From NCBI RefSeq assembly GCF_028743495.1, contig NZ_CP117968.1: a stretch of 64,000 nucleotides of DNA; one strand, given 5' to 3'. The position numbers and the translations under genes are program-made. The DNA is from Allobacillus halotolerans (GTDB lineage: Bacteria > Bacillota > Bacilli > Bacillales > Alkalibacillaceae). The notes beneath the pieces are model-generated. The model saw nothing but the letters and a program-made list of their open reading frames with translations, was not told the origin of the DNA and searched no databases. Of the stretch, positions 16,613 through 25,127 are shown piece after piece; position 1 is the stretch's first letter; every line of letters starts with the position of its first letter.

Positions 16613-17338
16613 ATGTTGGAATTACGTCATGTGAGTAAGTCATTTGGAAATAAACAAGTTCTACAGGAAATTTCACTTCATGTAGCGAATGGAGAGTTTG
16701 TTTCAGTAATCGGTCCCTCTGGAAGTGGAAAAAGTACGATGTTTAGTCTGATTGGAGGCCTTCTTGAGCCAGATGCTGGTGAGATCTATTTAAGTGGAGA
16801 AAATATAACCAATAAACGCGGATTCATTAGTTATATGCCACAGCAAGCTTCCTTGTTTCCATGGAGAACGATTATCGAAAATGTGTTAGTCGGGCAGGAA
16901 CTACAAGGAAAGAAAGATTACGAACGAGCTGAAGCCATGTTAGAAAGAGCAGGACTCGGTGATGTGATTCATGCGTATCCTCATGAGTTATCCGGTGGCA
17001 TGAAACAGCGGGTCGCTTTCATCCGTGCTTTGTTAAGTCCACAATCATTGATGCTGCTCGATGAACCGTTCTCGGCTCTTGATGAGTTTACAAGAACCGA
17101 TATGCAAAAGTGGCTTTTATCCATTTGGGAGGATGACGAACAATCGATTCTCTTTATTACCCATAATATTGACGAGGCATTATTTCTGTCGGATAAAATT
17201 ATTATCCTATCCGTCAACCCTGCAGAAATTAAAGAAGTCATTGAAGTCCCATTCAAGAGACCACGAGATGAAGAATTATTGCTTTCAGAAGAATTTCTTC
17301 AGTGGAAAAGAAAGATTATGGATGTCATTCAATATTAA
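16613..17338 (+). CDS. thiZ: Thiamine-precursor ABC ATPase
   Basis: 241 aa. Walker A GPSGSGKST, Q-loop YMPQQASLFPWRTI, signature HELSGGMKQRVAF, Walker B LMLLDEPFSALD and the switch His in FITHNIDEALFL are all intact. It belongs to the SsuB/TauB/ThiZ group. It energises import with ThiX. No gap separates it from thiX. Confidence 0.92.
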   Translation: MLELRHVSKSFGNKQVLQEISLHVANGEFVSVIGPSGSGKSTMFSLIGGLLEPDAGEIYLSGENITNKRGFISYMPQQASLFPWRTIIENVLVGQELQGKKDYERAEAMLERAGLGDVIHAYPHELSGGMKQRVAFIRALLSPQSLMLLDEPFSALDEFTRTDMQKWLLSIWEDDEQSILFITHNIDEALFLSDKIIILSVNPAEIKEVIEVPFKRPRDEELLLSEEFLQWKRKIMDVIQY

Positions 17339-17356
17339 ACAGATCAATGAGGAGGA

Positions 17357-17959
17357 ATGATGATGCAAAATCAATCTTGTAGTAATCAAACCGTTAGCGC
17401 GAGTTTTTCCATTCACCCGATGAGTGATGATTTTAAGGACATCATTCTCGGCGCGTTAGATGAAGTCGATACATCAAACGTCTGGTTGGAAACAGATGAT
17501 GTTTCAACCAGTGTACGCGGGATGTCCACTCATGTTTTCGACGTAACAAAAGCGTTATTTATACATGCGGCAAAGACCGGGAAACATGTTGCATTCCAAG
17601 CAACTTATATGTGTGGATGCCCAGGAGATCCCGGTGAAAACACTAACCTTGAGGTTGATGAAATCCCGCTGAACAAAGAAAAAGTAGAAGATACAAAACA
17701 GTACGTTGCAGCGAAGTTCTCCCTCTACCCTTTAGGTGGCGGAGATTACATGGACCTTATTTTTCAACAAATCGAAGCAATGAAAACGTTTGTTACTGTT
17801 TCTTCTGCCCCTGTAGCAACGCGCCTAGAAGGTGAAGCAATCCAAGTATTCAATGGCTTGGAAAAGGTATTTAATGCGACGGTTGAAGGTGGATCTAGTC
17901 ATACCGTCATGACCGTTTCTATTTCAGCGAATAGTCCGTCGCATACAGATAAAGTGTAA
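17357..17959 (+). CDS. ykoF: YkoF-type thiamine/HMP-binding protein
   Basis: 200 aa made of two related halves, each beginning with an xSxxFSIHPM / AAKFSLYPLGG strand and a helix (DDFKDIILGALDEVD; GDYMDLIFQQIEAMK), as in YkoF of B. subtilis, which binds two thiamine molecules. A Cys-rich turn MCGCPGDPGE lies mid-chain. In B. subtilis it is encoded with ykoEDC; here it closes a thiXYZ operon under the same TPP switch. Three ATGs follow GAGGAGG; the first is used here, but the second or third is equally possible. Confidence 0.88.
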   Translation: MMMQNQSCSNQTVSASFSIHPMSDDFKDIILGALDEVDTSNVWLETDDVSTSVRGMSTHVFDVTKALFIHAAKTGKHVAFQATYMCGCPGDPGENTNLEVDEIPLNKEKVEDTKQYVAAKFSLYPLGGGDYMDLIFQQIEAMKTFVTVSSAPVATRLEGEAIQVFNGLEKVFNATVEGGSSHTVMTVSISANSPSHTDKV

Positions 17960-18366
17960 GCTCATCGTAATTAGAAAAGAGACCAGAGACCACGAGATAG
18001 TGTAATCTAAACTGTGTAAGTAGAAGAACGTTCGGCTTCTACTTGCCGGCTTGGTTTTTTTATTTACTTAGAATGATTATATATATAATTGAAGAAATTT
18101 AAATGACGGAATTAAGCGTAATCCTAAATCAGTGAATTGGGGCTAGAGGATGAAGTAATTTCATTCCGCGGCCGAGTCGTGTACTGGCTAAACCAAAGTG
18201 CACAGTTGCCCGTTCTAATCCTACATTTACTATAACAGAAGCTTAACCATTGATTAGACATGTAGTAACTATTACACTCATTATAGAATTTAAATATATA
18301 ACAACTTGAAAGAGATTGTAATATACCGATCGAACTTTTCACATGACTGCAAGATTGGAGGCTTCT
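17960..18366. other. Gap between ykoF and metN, with one terminator
   Basis: About 400 bases. A stem AAGTAGAAG / CTTCTACTT (18018-18044) followed by GCCGGCTTGGTTTTTTTA is the likely end of the thi operon. The stretch 18130-18230 is locally GC-richer and unlike its surroundings but I find no gene in it. I looked for a SAM (S-box) or T-box leader before metN and see none. Confidence 0.55.
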
Positions 18367-19116
18367 ATGATTAGTTTACAGAATGTTACCAAACGATACG
18401 GCGCGTTTAAAGCGATTCAATCCATATCATTAAACATTAAACCTGGGGAAATCCACGGTATTATTGGCTCGAGTGGCGCAGGAAAATCTACATTATTGCG
18501 TATGATGAATTTACTTGAAAAACCTGATGAGGGCGATGTCATTATTAACAATAAAAAAATCAATCATTTAAAAGGCAAAGAGATTCGAAATATACGCCAG
18601 TCGTTAGGCATGATTTTTCAAGGATTTCATTTAGTCGGCAACAAAACGGTTTTTGATAATGTCGCTGTGCCATTAGAAATTGCCAAAATAGCAAAAAAGA
18701 ACCGAACAGAACGCGTGATGGAGAGCTTGCGTTTCGTCGGTCTTGAAGCCTATAAAGATAAGTATCCTAGACAACTTAGTGGGGGACAAAAACAGCGTGT
18801 CGCTATTGCACGTGCCATTGTTAATAATCCTAGCGTTTTGTTATGTGACGAGCCAACATCATCACTTGATCCAACAACGACAATGGAAATACTTGAGGTA
18901 CTAAAGCAAATTAATCAGCAACTTAACGTAACCATCATCATTGTGAGTCATGAGATGGAAGTCATTAGAAGCCTCTCTGAGCGAGTAACAGTGATGGAAG
19001 ATGGTCAAATTTATGAGGTAGTAGAAATAGAGCCGACAGGTGTAAATAAAAGTAAGAAAGGGGCAGCAACATTTGTCGAACAGCTGAAGTCAGGAGGTGA
19101 TTCCAATCCTTCCTGA
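18367..19116 (+). CDS. metN: Methionine ABC importer ATPase
   Basis: 249 aa from the ATG at 18367, which follows TTGGAGGCTTCT; an earlier in-frame ATG (18343) lacks a ribosome site. Walker A GSSGAGKST, Q-loop MIFQGFHLVGNKTV, signature RQLSGGQKQRVAIA, Walker B LLCDEPTSSLD and switch His VSHEME are intact. It is shorter than classic MetN (about 340 aa): the C-terminal ACT-like C2 domain that mediates methionine trans-inhibition is missing (VVEIEPTG... then stop), so feedback inhibition is probably absent. Confidence 0.88.
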   Translation: MISLQNVTKRYGAFKAIQSISLNIKPGEIHGIIGSSGAGKSTLLRMMNLLEKPDEGDVIINNKKINHLKGKEIRNIRQSLGMIFQGFHLVGNKTVFDNVAVPLEIAKIAKKNRTERVMESLRFVGLEAYKDKYPRQLSGGQKQRVAIARAIVNNPSVLLCDEPTSSLDPTTTMEILEVLKQINQQLNVTIIIVSHEMEVIRSLSERVTVMEDGQIYEVVEIEPTGVNKSKKGAATFVEQLKSGGDSNPS

Positions 19117-19771
19117 AGTATTAGTGGAGTATCAATCTGAGATTTGGGAGTCGATTGTCGAATCATCTATTATGGTAGGTTTTTCAGTATTAGCGGCATT
19201 GTTAGTTGGACTACCCATTGGAACATTTTTATTTCTATGTCGTAAGGGACAATTACTAGAGAACAGACTCGTTTTTTCATCTTTAAATTTACTCGTGAAC
19301 ATTATTCGTTCATTCCCATTTTTACTACTCGTAATTTTTATGATCCCATTTACGCGATTTGTTATGGGAACTGCAATAGGTACAGCTGCCGCAACACTTC
19401 CTATGATGGTGATTGCCATTGCACACTACTCACGACTTGTGGAGCAATCCCTACTCGATGTACCAAAGGGGGTGATTCAAGCAGCTGTCTCGATGGGAGC
19501 ATCCGTTAAAGATATTATTTTTAAGTTTTTATATGTTGAATCACGTTCTGCCCTCGTTTTAAGTATGACGACATCCACAATTAGTTTTATTTCCTATTCA
19601 ACGATTATGGGGGTTGTCGGTGGTGGCGGAATTGGGGACTTTGCCATTCGATATGGTTATTTACAATATCGAACAGATTTAATGGTTTATATCATTATCA
19701 TTATCGTGATATTTGTACAAATTATCCAATATTCAGGGATAACCTTAGCAAGAAAAATAGATAAAAGGTAG
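19097..19771 (+). CDS. metI: Methionine ABC importer permease
   Basis: 224 aa, five membrane spans, MetI family: LVNIIRSFPFLLLVIFMIPFTR, GTAAATLPMMVIAIAHYSRLVEQSL, the EAA loop VPKGVIQAAVSMGASVKDIIFKF and MGVVGGGGIGDFAIRYGY. It overlaps metN by 20 bases. The start is awkward: the GTG at 19097 lies inside the only good ribosome site (AGGAGGTGA, 19092-19100), so initiation may use a non-standard codon a few triplets later or the GTG itself. Confidence 0.9.
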   Translation: MIPILPEVLVEYQSEIWESIVESSIMVGFSVLAALLVGLPIGTFLFLCRKGQLLENRLVFSSLNLLVNIIRSFPFLLLVIFMIPFTRFVMGTAIGTAAATLPMMVIAIAHYSRLVEQSLLDVPKGVIQAAVSMGASVKDIIFKFLYVESRSALVLSMTTSTISFISYSTIMGVVGGGGIGDFAIRYGYLQYRTDLMVYIIIIIVIFVQIIQYSGITLARKIDKR

Positions 19772-19788
19772 AAAGAAGGGAACAATCT

Positions 19789-20610
19789 ATGAAAAAATCA
19801 CTATTAGTAATTATGATCGCTCTCGTAACATTTCTAGTTGCATGTAGTGGCGATGATCAAACAGATAATAATGCAAATGAAGAAAATGACGTACAAACAT
19901 TAAGAGTTGCAGCTGTTGAGTCACCAATGACAGATGTTGTAGAAATTGCAAAAGAACTTCTCGCCGAAGATGGTATTGAGGTAGAAGTTGTTGAGATGGG
20001 CGATTACATACAGCCAAATGAAGCACTAAAAAACAAAGAGATCGATGCAAACTTTTCACAACATGTACCATTCATGCAACAATTTAATGAAAATGCCGAT
20101 GGTAACTTAGTTGACGTTCAACCGATTTATTTTGCTAACTTCGGCCTTTATGCAGATGGATATGAAAGTATTGATGAATTACCAGATGACATAACAATTG
20201 GTATTGCCAATGACCCATCTAATGTGGATCGTTCTTTACGCTTATTAGCATCCCATGGTTTGATTGAGCTAAATGAGATTGACGGAGAGCAATATGGATT
20301 AGATGATATTATCGATGAATCACACAACTTCAGTTTTGAACAAACAGAAATTGCTTCGTTATCACGTTTATATGAAGATGTGGATGGAGTTATTATGAAC
20401 CCAACACATGCGAGCCATTTAGATTTAACACCAGCTGATGATGCACTTATCACAGAAAAAGAAGATAACAAATTTGCGATTACATTAGTAGCCCGCGAAG
20501 ATAATGCGGATTCTGAATTAATTCAAAAGTTAAGGGAAGCAATGACAAGTGAAGAGGTAAGAGAGTTTCTAACGGGACGTGAAGGAGAATCAGCTGTACC
20601 GGCATTTTAA
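19789..20610 (+). CDS. metQ: Methionine-binding lipoprotein
   Basis: 273 aa. Lipobox LVACSG (Cys19), acidic linker, then NlpA/MetQ domain: TLRVAAVESPMTDVVEIAKE, VEMGDYIQPNEALKNKEIDANFSQHVPFMQQFN, and TIGIANDPSNVDRSLRLLASHGLI. It captures methionine for MetNI. It is 17 bases downstream of metI and followed by a terminator, closing the operon. Confidence 0.92.
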   Translation: MKKSLLVIMIALVTFLVACSGDDQTDNNANEENDVQTLRVAAVESPMTDVVEIAKELLAEDGIEVEVVEMGDYIQPNEALKNKEIDANFSQHVPFMQQFNENADGNLVDVQPIYFANFGLYADGYESIDELPDDITIGIANDPSNVDRSLRLLASHGLIELNEIDGEQYGLDDIIDESHNFSFEQTEIASLSRLYEDVDGVIMNPTHASHLDLTPADDALITEKEDNKFAITLVAREDNADSELIQKLREAMTSEEVREFLTGREGESAVPAF

Positions 20611-20630
20611 TAAGAAAATCTCATTTATTT

Positions 20631-20667
20631 AGAAGTGTACCGAGAAAGTAGGTACGCTTCTATTTTG
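20631..20667 (+). terminator. Terminator of metNIQ
   Basis: A stem AGAAGTGTACC / GGTACGCTTCT (one G-U pair) followed by ATTTTG. Confidence 0.75.
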
Positions 20668-20776
20668 ATTCGTAGTAGAAACATACGCGGAAGTGATCAT
20701 ACAATTATTTCTTCAGATTATTATTTTCAATAAATTTATCAAAGTCGTTAGAGGTATTTTGAACAATGCGAAGTTG

Positions 20777-21027
20777 TGTAACCGTCAAGTAGAAATGAAC
20801 ATTTTCTGCTCATTAATTTTGAACACTTTTCTCTTGAAACAAAGGTTGCCTATATTTAATTCGATGACTGGCCCCATTTAAATGAACAACCTCTGAGCGA
20901 TGGAGGAGGCGATCTAGGATCGCCGTTGTTATTCCTTGGTCACCAAGCAGCTCTCCCCATTCATCAGGTCCTTTATTCGACGTTAATATGATTGAGCTCC
21001 GTTCGTATAGGTGATTGATTAAATGAA
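20777..21027 (-). mobile_element. IS21-type right-end fragment (istB 3' end)
   Basis: About 250 bases nearly identical to the right end of the element at 40208-40458 but inverted. Starting at the terminal TGTAACCGTCAAGTAGAAAT, it contains the end of istB on the minus strand (YERSSIILTSNKGPDEWGEL, GITTAILDRLLHRSEVVHL). Everything upstream of the istB tail is missing; identity stops near 21027 at TTCATTTA. It forms the left boundary of the accessory region. Confidence 0.85.
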
Positions 21028-21245
21028 AGGATTAAGTTTAATTGATCAGGAAACTCACGAACTCAGTTACAATGTTGAAAACGTGGTTGCTTATCTTAAA
21101 GCCGTGAAAAAATGCATTTACCATAGCAGGAACAAAGAATGGAAAGTCTCATGGATGCGGTAATACAGCTATGAGTTAACAGACGATAGTCAAAGTTTGC
21201 TACTGATTGAAGCGGGTGCTGAAATATAGTGAGCACTCGCTTTTT
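21028..21245. other. Degenerate stretch next to the IS fragment
   Basis: A plus-strand frame reads about 45 codons (KGLSLIDQETHELSYNVENVV, then AYLKAVKKCIYHSRNKEWKVSW) without a usable start. It looks like a shred of a coding sequence that I cannot identify. Confidence 0.35.
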
Positions 21246-21599
21246 TTAATTTTTATGTTTTTTAACTCCTCTATTGTCAATAAAAAAACCTAGAACAATA
21301 ACAATCCAAATATACGGTTCAGTTAATGAAATCCCGGCTTGTGACTCCCCTCCAGCTATTGAGAAAATAATAATTAGCGATATCGTATAAAAAATTAGGA
21401 ACCTACCAAATTTATTTGAGCTTTCATCTGTATCTACAATTTTACTTAGAAACCCTGCGATAATTAGCAATATTAATGCAAACCAAAATACTTGGGAGGA
21501 CCAGTCCGGCAAATTAGGTTGCGGAAAGAAATCTAAAAACAATGCAGTAGTAAATATTGCAATTAGAGTAATTTCAATGATTTTTAGGATTGTCTTCAT
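21246..21599 (-). CDS. Small integral membrane protein (117 aa)
   Basis: Not recognised. Four hydrophobic stretches are visible (about residues 5-24, 34-54, 67-83, 94-108) separated by short polar loops, with a charged KKHKN tail. Its translation start is ATG, but the ribosome site (GGGGAGAACCG) is only moderate. It sits between an IS fragment and a flavoenzyme gene with no operon partner. Confidence 0.5.
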   Translation of the reverse strand: MKTILKIIEITLIAIFTTALFLDFFPQPNLPDWSSQVFWFALILLIIAGFLSKIVDTDESSNKFGRFLIFYTISLIIIFSIAGGESQAGISLTEPYIWIVIVLGFFIDNRGVKKHKN

Positions 21600-21637
21600 A
21601 TAACGGTTCTCCCCAACTCATAATCACGTGTTTTTAA

Positions 21638-21667
21638 AATGAAGAAGCAGCCAACAAAGCTGCTTCT
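21638..21667 (-). terminator. Terminator of the lactate-oxidase-like gene
   Basis: A stem AGAAGCAGC / GCTGCTTCT with a 7-base loop; on the minus strand it runs into CATTTTAAAAAC just past the stop at 21679. Confidence 0.7.
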
Positions 21668-21678
21668 CCCACAATTGC

Positions 21679-22845
21679 CTACTCCATTTCCCTCAGTAAC
21701 GAAGGATCCAACTGACTTACCGAACTTTGACCTGTCAATCCTAACGTAATATCCAAATCAGCAAGCATATTTTGCATGACTTCTTTTACGCCTTTTTGAC
21801 CAGCAACCGCTAAACCATACATCAATGGCCTTCCGACAAGTACTGCTTTTGCTCCGAGTGCCATTGCTTTTATAATGTCCGACCCGCGCCGGATTCCACT
21901 ATCCATTAATACCGGTACTTTATCTCCCACAGCTTCTACTACCTTAGGAAGTGCATCCAGTGCTCCGACCGCACCATCCACCTGGCGTCCACCATGGTTG
22001 GACACAATGATGCCATCGACACCCTTCTCTACAGCAAGCTTAGCATCACTTTCATGTAAAATACCTTTTAGAATGATTGGTAGATTTGTATGTTCACGCA
22101 AAAAGTCGATATCATCCCACGTTAAGCTTGTATTACCAAATACTTTCGTCCAATGCATAACGGCAGCTTGAGGATCCTCTTGTGGTGATTTTTCTAACTT
22201 AGACAGAAAAGCCGGATCGGTGAAGTAATTTCCTACTCCCTCACCTGCTAAGAATGGTAAGTATACATTTTTTAAATCATACTCTCGCCACGCCATCATT
22301 GGTGTGTCCAATGTCACCACAATAGCAGAGTATCCAGAATTTTCGGCGCGTTTTAGGAAACTTGCCGCAATCTCAGGGTCTCTACTCCAGTATAGTTGAA
22401 ACCAACGTGGAGCATCTCCCATCGCCTCTGCGATCTTTTCCATCGGCACACTAGAGGCTGAACTTGCGATATAGGGAACACCCATTTCAGCGGATGCCAG
22501 TGCCGAGCCAATTTCCCCTTCTTCATGAATGATCGATTGAACGCCGATTGGTGCTTGTAAAATAGGGAACGGATACTTCTGACCAAAAAGGTCAACCGAT
22601 AGATCACGTTGATCCACATTTCTTAGCATGCGTGGAATAACTTCTCGATTTGTAAACGCTTTCAAATTTGCCTGCATTGTCTTTTCGCTTCCTGCCCCAC
22701 CCGCAATATAATAATAAGGACCATCTGCTAATTTCTTACGGGCTAGTTCTTCCCACTCCTCAAGTATGACTGGAAATCTGTCAGGATCCGGGTTTTGCAT
22801 CGTTGAATAAATTTGATACTGAATCTTATTTCCGATATTCTCCAA
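21679..22845 (-). CDS. FMN-dependent alpha-hydroxy-acid oxidase (lactate 2-monooxygenase-like)
   Basis: 388 aa, full length. FMN-binding TIM barrel: YYYIAGGAGSEKTMQANLKAF, FPILQAPIGVQSIIHEEGE, YSAIVVTLDTPMMAWREYDLK, PIILKGILHESDAKLAVEKG, and the active-site His/Arg loop GIIVSNHGGRQVDGAVGALDAL, then VPVLMDSGIRRGSDIIKAMALGAKAVLVGRP. The family oxidises L-lactate or similar 2-hydroxy acids; the long loop before the active site (LPFLAGEGVGNYFTDPAFL) resembles lactate 2-monooxygenase rather than glycolate oxidase. It stands alone. The ATG follows AAGGGGGATAAGTAC. Confidence 0.85.
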   Translation of the reverse strand: MENIGNKIQYQIYSTMQNPDPDRFPVILEEWEELARKKLADGPYYYIAGGAGSEKTMQANLKAFTNREVIPRMLRNVDQRDLSVDLFGQKYPFPILQAPIGVQSIIHEEGEIGSALASAEMGVPYIASSASSVPMEKIAEAMGDAPRWFQLYWSRDPEIAASFLKRAENSGYSAIVVTLDTPMMAWREYDLKNVYLPFLAGEGVGNYFTDPAFLSKLEKSPQEDPQAAVMHWTKVFGNTSLTWDDIDFLREHTNLPIILKGILHESDAKLAVEKGVDGIIVSNHGGRQVDGAVGALDALPKVVEAVGDKVPVLMDSGIRRGSDIIKAMALGAKAVLVGRPLMYGLAVAGQKGVKEVMQNMLADLDITLGLTGQSSVSQLDPSLLREME

Positions 22846-23128
22846 TGTACTTATCCCCCTTTTTATTGCTATATACCTATTCTAATATAGTATATCACGG
22901 ATATGTGGGAATTTTCTAACTTTTGGCGATTTTCCACATGGAGTGTAATATCTTGAGTTAAAATTTGATACAATTCTGCGATAGCTTTTTGGGTCACTCA
23001 ATCGGTCTCGTTCTATTACACCATTTATATGTTGATTATCTTAACAACAACAGAACTAATGTTCTTGTTGAATTGGGCCGTAGAAAAATATAAAAGGCGT
23101 ATGTATGTTGGTAGCAGGAGGGGATCAG

Positions 23129-24142
23129 ATGTTAATTGAAAAATATGTGTTCATCGATTTTAAAGACTTTTGTAAAAAACACTTCAAAAAGAATCGAGAA
23201 AGTAAAAGTATTGAGTTTTTACAGGCATTAAAGGAGTACGATCGATCACTTTTCCGGGCCATTGAAAAAACGGTTGGAAAACGAAAAATGAAATCGTATA
23301 TCGGTCGTTTGTTACGTAGCATTAGAGGTGAAGGGTGGCTTTCCTATGAAGAAAAAACGTGGATCACAAAACCGAAGTGGGGATATTGCACTTATTGTTT
23401 CACTCCATTAGATGTTATCTACCTCATTGACATCGATCATCACCAATATTGTGATACGAATTGCTTTGATGATCACGAGGCAGTTTCTCATTACGATAGT
23501 TATGCAGATGATTATGTGTTCTTATTTTGGGATTTTGAAAAATTGAAAGAAAGATATTCTTATTTTTTGAACGGATCTTTTCCAAAAAACTTTAAGACAC
23601 ATTTGGATCTAATGATCATTGTGAGAGATATTCATAACGTTCTTTACAACGATGATTATTCAGATGTTTTATGGAACGGTGGAGACGATGGCCCTGTCGC
23701 AAGAGAAATGAATCGAATGATCACGATATTAAAGAGCGATGCGGAAAAATTAGAGAAATTAACGGAACAATGTAAACAAAAACTTCCCGAGACTAATGAA
23801 CGCTTTGCAATTGTGGTCAGTGACTCAATCATGCGGAGAAGAAAAAGACCTGAAGTGTTGCGAGACTTCATCCATAAACACCGCAAATACCGCGATAAAG
23901 AAAATAAAAATAAATGGATAACGAATGATCCGATGCAACGATTGAATTGGCATGATGATTTAACTGCTATTGAGGAGTTAGAGTCCGAAGTTTCAATTGT
24001 CAATGAAATCAATTGCCCTGACTGTAATCAAATGATTAGTAGTGATGAAAATACCTACCGGGTGCCTGATGGCTATTATTATTGTGAAGATTGCTATCAG
24101 GAATTAGATTTTTACTACAAACTTAAGGAGGAATGGCTGTGA
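23129..24142 (+). CDS. Hypothetical zinc-ribbon protein (337 aa)
   Basis: Not recognised. The ATG at 23129 follows GCAGGAGGGGATCAG; the earlier ATG at 23105 has no site. Two metal-binding-like clusters are visible: CTYCFTPLD ... HHQYCDTNCFDDHE at about residues 90-125 and the C-terminal CPDCNQMISSDEN ... YYCEDCYQE at about 299-327, the latter a CxxC-x18-CxxC ribbon. The N-terminal half is basic (KKHFKKNRESKS; KTVGKRKMKSYIGRLL), compatible with nucleic-acid binding. It overlaps the MORN gene by a few bases, so both are one transcriptional unit. Confidence 0.6.
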   Translation: MLIEKYVFIDFKDFCKKHFKKNRESKSIEFLQALKEYDRSLFRAIEKTVGKRKMKSYIGRLLRSIRGEGWLSYEEKTWITKPKWGYCTYCFTPLDVIYLIDIDHHQYCDTNCFDDHEAVSHYDSYADDYVFLFWDFEKLKERYSYFLNGSFPKNFKTHLDLMIIVRDIHNVLYNDDYSDVLWNGGDDGPVAREMNRMITILKSDAEKLEKLTEQCKQKLPETNERFAIVVSDSIMRRRKRPEVLRDFIHKHRKYRDKENKNKWITNDPMQRLNWHDDLTAIEELESEVSIVNEINCPDCNQMISSDENTYRVPDGYYYCEDCYQELDFYYKLKEEWL

Positions 24143-24846
24143 TTGAAAAAGTAGTGTGGTATGAACCCTTACTCGAAACCAAGCTTTACGAAGGAGAAGC
24201 AATGGATCAAAAAATGCATGGGTACGGCAAACTATACTACCCGGAGAATGTTAATGATCCGGAGAATCAGCCCTTACGTTACGAAGGTTACTTTCACCAG
24301 GACATCATGCATGGTTTTGGAACCCTTTATCGACGTAATGGAATAAAGATTTATGAAGGCGATTGGCATCAAGGTTTGTATGAAGGGTACGGCAAACTAT
24401 TTAATGACCTTGGTAAGATGACTTACGAAGGTGAATTTAAAAATGGCTTGAAGCTAATTGATTTTGAAGCAAGGAAAGAAGGGATTCACCAAGAATACTA
24501 CGATAACGGCGTATTAAAATACAACGGAGAATGGAAAGATGGCTATAAGAACGGATATGGTAAAGCGTATTGGCAAGACGGCACGTTGTGGTATGAAGGT
24601 GAGTTCAAAGATGATAAGCCACATGGATATGGGAAAATGTATTATTATTCTGGAATACTTCGTTATGAAGGACAGCTTGAAGACATGCAGTATGTCGGGT
24701 GGGGAAAAGAGTATTTTAAGAATGGGGACTTGAAATTTGAAGGAACCCAGAAAAAGAACCCCCGCTTCTTCTATGGCGTAAGGAGTTACGAGGTCGGTAT
24801 TCTATATGATGAAGATGGGGAGATTCGTTATGAAGGGAGGTTTTGA
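24139..24846 (+). CDS. MORN-repeat protein (about 235 aa)
   Basis: The whole chain is built of MORN-like repeats of about 23 residues: YEGEAMDQKMHGYGKLYY, RYEGYFHQDIMHGFGTLYR, YEGDWHQGLYEGYGKLFN, YEGEFKNGLK, YNGEWKDGYKNGYGKAYW, YEGEFKDDKPHGYGKMYY, YEGQLEDMQYVGWGKEYF, FEGTQK and RYEGRF. The core YEGxxxxGxxxGYGxxY is obvious. In bacteria such repeats form elongated beta-hairpin solenoids, often as toxin-associated or membrane-proximal scaffolds; no function is assigned. The start is probably GTG 24139 (7 bases after AAGGAGG) rather than ATG 24133, overlapping the upstream Zn-ribbon gene. Confidence 0.75.
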   Translation: MIEKVVWYEPLLETKLYEGEAMDQKMHGYGKLYYPENVNDPENQPLRYEGYFHQDIMHGFGTLYRRNGIKIYEGDWHQGLYEGYGKLFNDLGKMTYEGEFKNGLKLIDFEARKEGIHQEYYDNGVLKYNGEWKDGYKNGYGKAYWQDGTLWYEGEFKDDKPHGYGKMYYYSGILRYEGQLEDMQYVGWGKEYFKNGDLKFEGTQKKNPRFFYGVRSYEVGILYDEDGEIRYEGRF

Positions 24847-25127
24847 TGTTATTGAAATTGAGGAAACATCTACCCTATTGATTCAAATTAAGTGTTACGA
24901 TTCTAATTTTAAGTTTAATTTTAAAAATTCTCTTGAGCATGAAGTTTGAAACGGTATAGTTATGATATAATATAAATATTCAGTTATCACACAAGAGAGT
25001 AATACATATTTGTCATAAAAGACCAAATAAACTAAGAACCAACTAATTTAGGTTTTTAAAATATTCAATATTTTAAATGAAAACAATTCATTATAAACTC
25101 TATACAAACTTTTATGAGGTAATGAAT

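Noticed and set aside
18124..18342. 72-aa minus-strand frame upstream of metN
   Set aside because: No convincing ribosome site, composition unlike a protein, and it overlaps the expected metN promoter region.
17960..18366. SAM riboswitch or T-box before metNIQ
   Set aside because: The conserved cores of S-box and T-box leaders are not visible in the 400 bases upstream of metN.
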